From assembly GCF_014839835.1 (NCBI RefSeq), contig NC_071616.1, forward strand, positions 29,529,307-29,593,306: DNA of 64,000 nt, written 5' to 3'. This stretch comes from Dryobates pubescens (taxonomy: Eukaryota > Chordata > Aves > Piciformes > Picidae). Under the pieces are notes generated by a model that saw nothing but the letters and a program-made list of their open reading frames with translations, had not been told where the DNA came from and searched no databases. Position numbers and translations under genes: made by a program. Every line of letters begins with the position of its first letter. Position 1 is the stretch's first letter. Positions 61,266 to 64,000 of this stretch are shown here, in pieces.

Positions 61266-63890
61266 CATAACTTCTATTTTTCCCCATTATTGTCAATACA
61301 CTAAATCTCCATTAACATTTTACTGTATGGATGTTGCACAAGCAGGGTTCATTTCAGTTATGGAAGCAGGGCTGGAGGTCAGAGATTAGAGGGAATCTGC
61401 AAATGCAAAAAAGATTGCACTAATCTAGAAAACTGTAGCACTCCTACCACAGAACACGTCTTCACAAAAGTAGCTGTATTAAAATTACTTAAACTTCTCA
61501 CTCGAACAAAGTTAGACAAGTGTAGCAGCTGTGACTTGCATTTAAAAGGCAAGTTTGAATTGTTTTTGAAGAATTCTGTGGAAAACAGATAAGATGCCAA
61601 AACCCAGCTGATTTTTCTTCAGTACTCCTGGAAAAAATAGACACAAGTAATGACTTGTGCTCATAAATAACTAAGCTCTTCATAAGAAATCACTTAAAAT
61701 GGGAAAAAATCAGAATTTAATTCTGAGATTATTATTTTTTTCGGTGATTGTCTATTCTGAATGACTTAAGGTCAACTTCTCCATCTTGCTGTCCACTTTT
61801 AAAATGACCCATTCTCCACGAGAAACACCCAAAAATTTTTAATTGGCAATTCAACAGAAAAATCTTCAGTGTGTTGTTGATTATGAAGTTGCTCCTGAAC
61901 CTTTCATTGACTTATGGCCTTCTAAGATTTTCTGGGTTTACTTTCGGTTCCAACAGTAAAATTTTCAGATCTGTGTTAAAGTAGAATTTTTTTCACTGGT
62001 CTGTTCTCTGTTGGCAAATAACTTTACTGTCTTTGTTTTGTTGCTTGTTTGTTAGACTTTTTGGGGGGTTTTGGTTTTTTAATTTTTGTTTTCTTATGCT
62101 CTGTCTAGTTCCACAACTGTCTTTACTATAAAAGGTAGTCCAAATTATTTGGGTTAAAAAGGTCTTCCCTTCTACTACTTCTGGAATATTTTTTTCCTTC
62201 AAGCTCAATCTTTCATTCTGGCCTTTCAGTATGAAAGAGCTGCAACTGAGAAAGGAGGAAGGGGATTTTAGGTGCCATAAAGTCAGTGCCACACACATAA
62301 GGTGCACTCCTGCAATCTGAAATGACCCTTGTGCAAGTAGCTTTTTTAGGAATGAGTATTTGTCTGTGTGGGTGTTCTTTCTGAAATGCTTTTTATGAGT
62401 GTCTGTCAGAATGTTGCAGCTTTTTCAGGAATGGCCTTTATTCATGCACCTTACAGTTTTTTACCATGCTGTTTCTGATCCTGAGAAAAATCGGGGAGCA
62501 AAGTATGTGAGATAGCTTATGCTATTGGTTGTAAGACATTTGTTTTGATATACAGAATGTGTGTAGCAGGGTGACCAAACCTGACTTTCGACTTCCATGC
62601 AACAGTTGAGATGTTTCATTTTCCTAAATGGTGCTTGAAATACAAATTCTGTTTACATATAAACTATGTGTAAGTATGTCATAGAGTATGTAATCCACTT
62701 AATGAATTAACAGTTGGCACAGGCGTTCTAAGGATCTTTTGAAGATAACCCCAACTTTCTTTATAAAAATACTTTAGTTATGTCATTGCACAGTAGTTAA
62801 ATTTAACTAATTAGTATGAAACGAGTGGTAGCTAGATGGAAATATACATTCAGCATCAAGTAGTACTGTACATGAAAGGGCTCTTACCTCTCAGTAAGGA
62901 TTTGTTTACAGCAGTGGTTTCTTGATAGTATAGAATATTATTGTATTATACATAATTGGGCTAAATTCTGTTTTCAGTCATTGTGCTGAATTTCCACTAA
63001 TGTCACCAGAACCACTGGTATGTGTAAGACTATGGATTTTGACATGATAGCACTGCTTTTTAAAAAGTGATTTTAAATTTTCTTTTGAAAGTAATCTTCT
63101 TGTGCACATTGCAATTAATTTCTAATGTCTCAATTTAATACAGCTTAGCAATGGCTTTAAAAGGCCATGTGTGCACATACCATTTTGAAATGCTATATTT
63201 TTAAGTGTATGTATTTCAGCTTCCAGTTGAAAATTTATATGAAACTGAAAGCAGGAATCTCTAAAGCACTGAATTATTTCTGTACTTGTTGGTAAATCAT
63301 CCACAGCTTTAATTTACCTTCTTTTGTTGTGCCATAAGTGGATCCTGAAATAAGACTCATTTCTATAAACAGATATAGGCTGTCAATACCAGTATATGGA
63401 GCTTGGACCTTTTATCCTCTCTTACAAGAATATAATAAAAATGTGTTATTTCTATAGCTATATAATATAGCAGCCCTAGATTTGGGGGAAAGAATTGTGA
63501 TCCATGACAATTATGTATTTTTGTAATTACAAAAGCATGGAGTTTTGCATTTGAATTTTCACGTCGCTGCCAAGTGTTGTAGTATATAAGGAGCATAAAG
63601 TAACAGTGCCTGAAAAGCACATCTGTGTCATCATTACAGGGCTAACCCTATTCCTTTCTATGTAGAGACAGTGTCACTCTACCAATACTAATTAAATTTT
63701 CAAAGGAATGAAGTAAGCATATCTGCCTAGTCAGGCAGCTAAGAGGTAGCAGTTTAAGCTACATGTGTTAATTGCACCAAAGGAAAAGACTAATACTAAG
63801 TGCTGACAATACGTATTTTTATAACCCAGGCCTGAAGTTGAGAATGTGTGGACCTGCCAAGAAGCTGTCAATAAAAAGCTGATCTCATTT
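61266..63890 (+). other. ATXN3: ATXN3 3'UTR
   Basis: AT-rich sequence after the ATXN3 stop with no other gene evident. A possible alternative AATAAA is at 63434-63439. Human ATXN3 also has a long 3'UTR with several poly(A) sites, so a 2.6 kb tail is plausible. The T/G-rich stretch at 62024-62085 belongs to the same low-complexity class as the tract in intron 3. Confidence 0.6.
63870..63875 (+). terminator. ATXN3: Candidate distal ATXN3 poly(A) signal AATAAA
   Basis: AATAAA followed about 20 bases later by TTACGGTGTGCATTCTTTC, a GU/U-rich downstream element. Transcription could still run past the window edge. Confidence 0.6.
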
Positions 63891-64000
63891 TTACGGTGTG
63901 CATTCTTTCAGTGATGAACCCTTCTCAACATGGCTGAAGTGATGTTTTAAGGCATTTACTAATTTAGAGTCTGGTGTCTAGTCCTTATTTGCATTTCAGA

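Overview
This window looks like bird nuclear DNA. It contains three vertebrate genes in the order CPSF2 (minus strand) - NDUFB1 (plus) - ATXN3 (plus), the arrangement I recall for human 14q32.12. It also carries at least eight pieces of CR1, the dominant bird/reptile LINE, several ending in short tandem motifs as CR1 copies do. One SINE has a CR1-derived tail, and two solo LTRs have avian-type ends. I cannot fix the species. The CR1 density and the intact CR1 reading frame near the left edge would fit a CR1-rich bird lineage, but that is inference.

Layout. 1-32,000 is a gene-poor flank. It holds CR1 copies of several ages (about 1893-2645, 11219-11385, 15104-15300, 16421-17320, 29499-29632), a tRNA-Lys-like SINE with a CR1 tail (17851-18026) and low-complexity A/C tracts. 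Synteny predicts SLC24A4 further left, but I found no exon of it. 32,004-46,000 is CPSF2: 14 coding exons on the minus strand, joining in frame to 782 residues, plus a likely non-coding first exon. Its introns hold a 1.8 kb CR1 (35484-37270), a small CR1 tail (39459-39606) and a solo LTR (41786-42266). 45,500-46,600 is a CpG-rich bidirectional promoter. NDUFB1 (47136-48446) encodes 58 residues in two coding exons, with a clear poly(A) signal. A second CpG-rich promoter precedes ATXN3 (49276-61265; 11 coding exons, 363 residues). ATXN3's 3'UTR runs to a probable poly(A) site near 63,890. Its introns hold a GT-rich tract, an AC-rich tract, a solo LTR and a CR1 fragment.

How the genes relate. 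CPSF2 is a core subunit of the pre-mRNA 3'-end cleavage machinery, NDUFB1 an accessory subunit of mitochondrial complex I, and ATXN3 a Josephin deubiquitinase. They do not form a pathway. What ties them together is compact packing: CPSF2 and NDUFB1 share one promoter (YY1 motif plus ETS motifs spaced 11 bp apart), and ATXN3 starts about 600 bp after the NDUFB1 poly(A) signal. Exon boundaries were read by eye. They are supported by GT/AG splice sites, unbroken reading phase across every junction and agreement with the remembered human proteins. No alignment or search was run.
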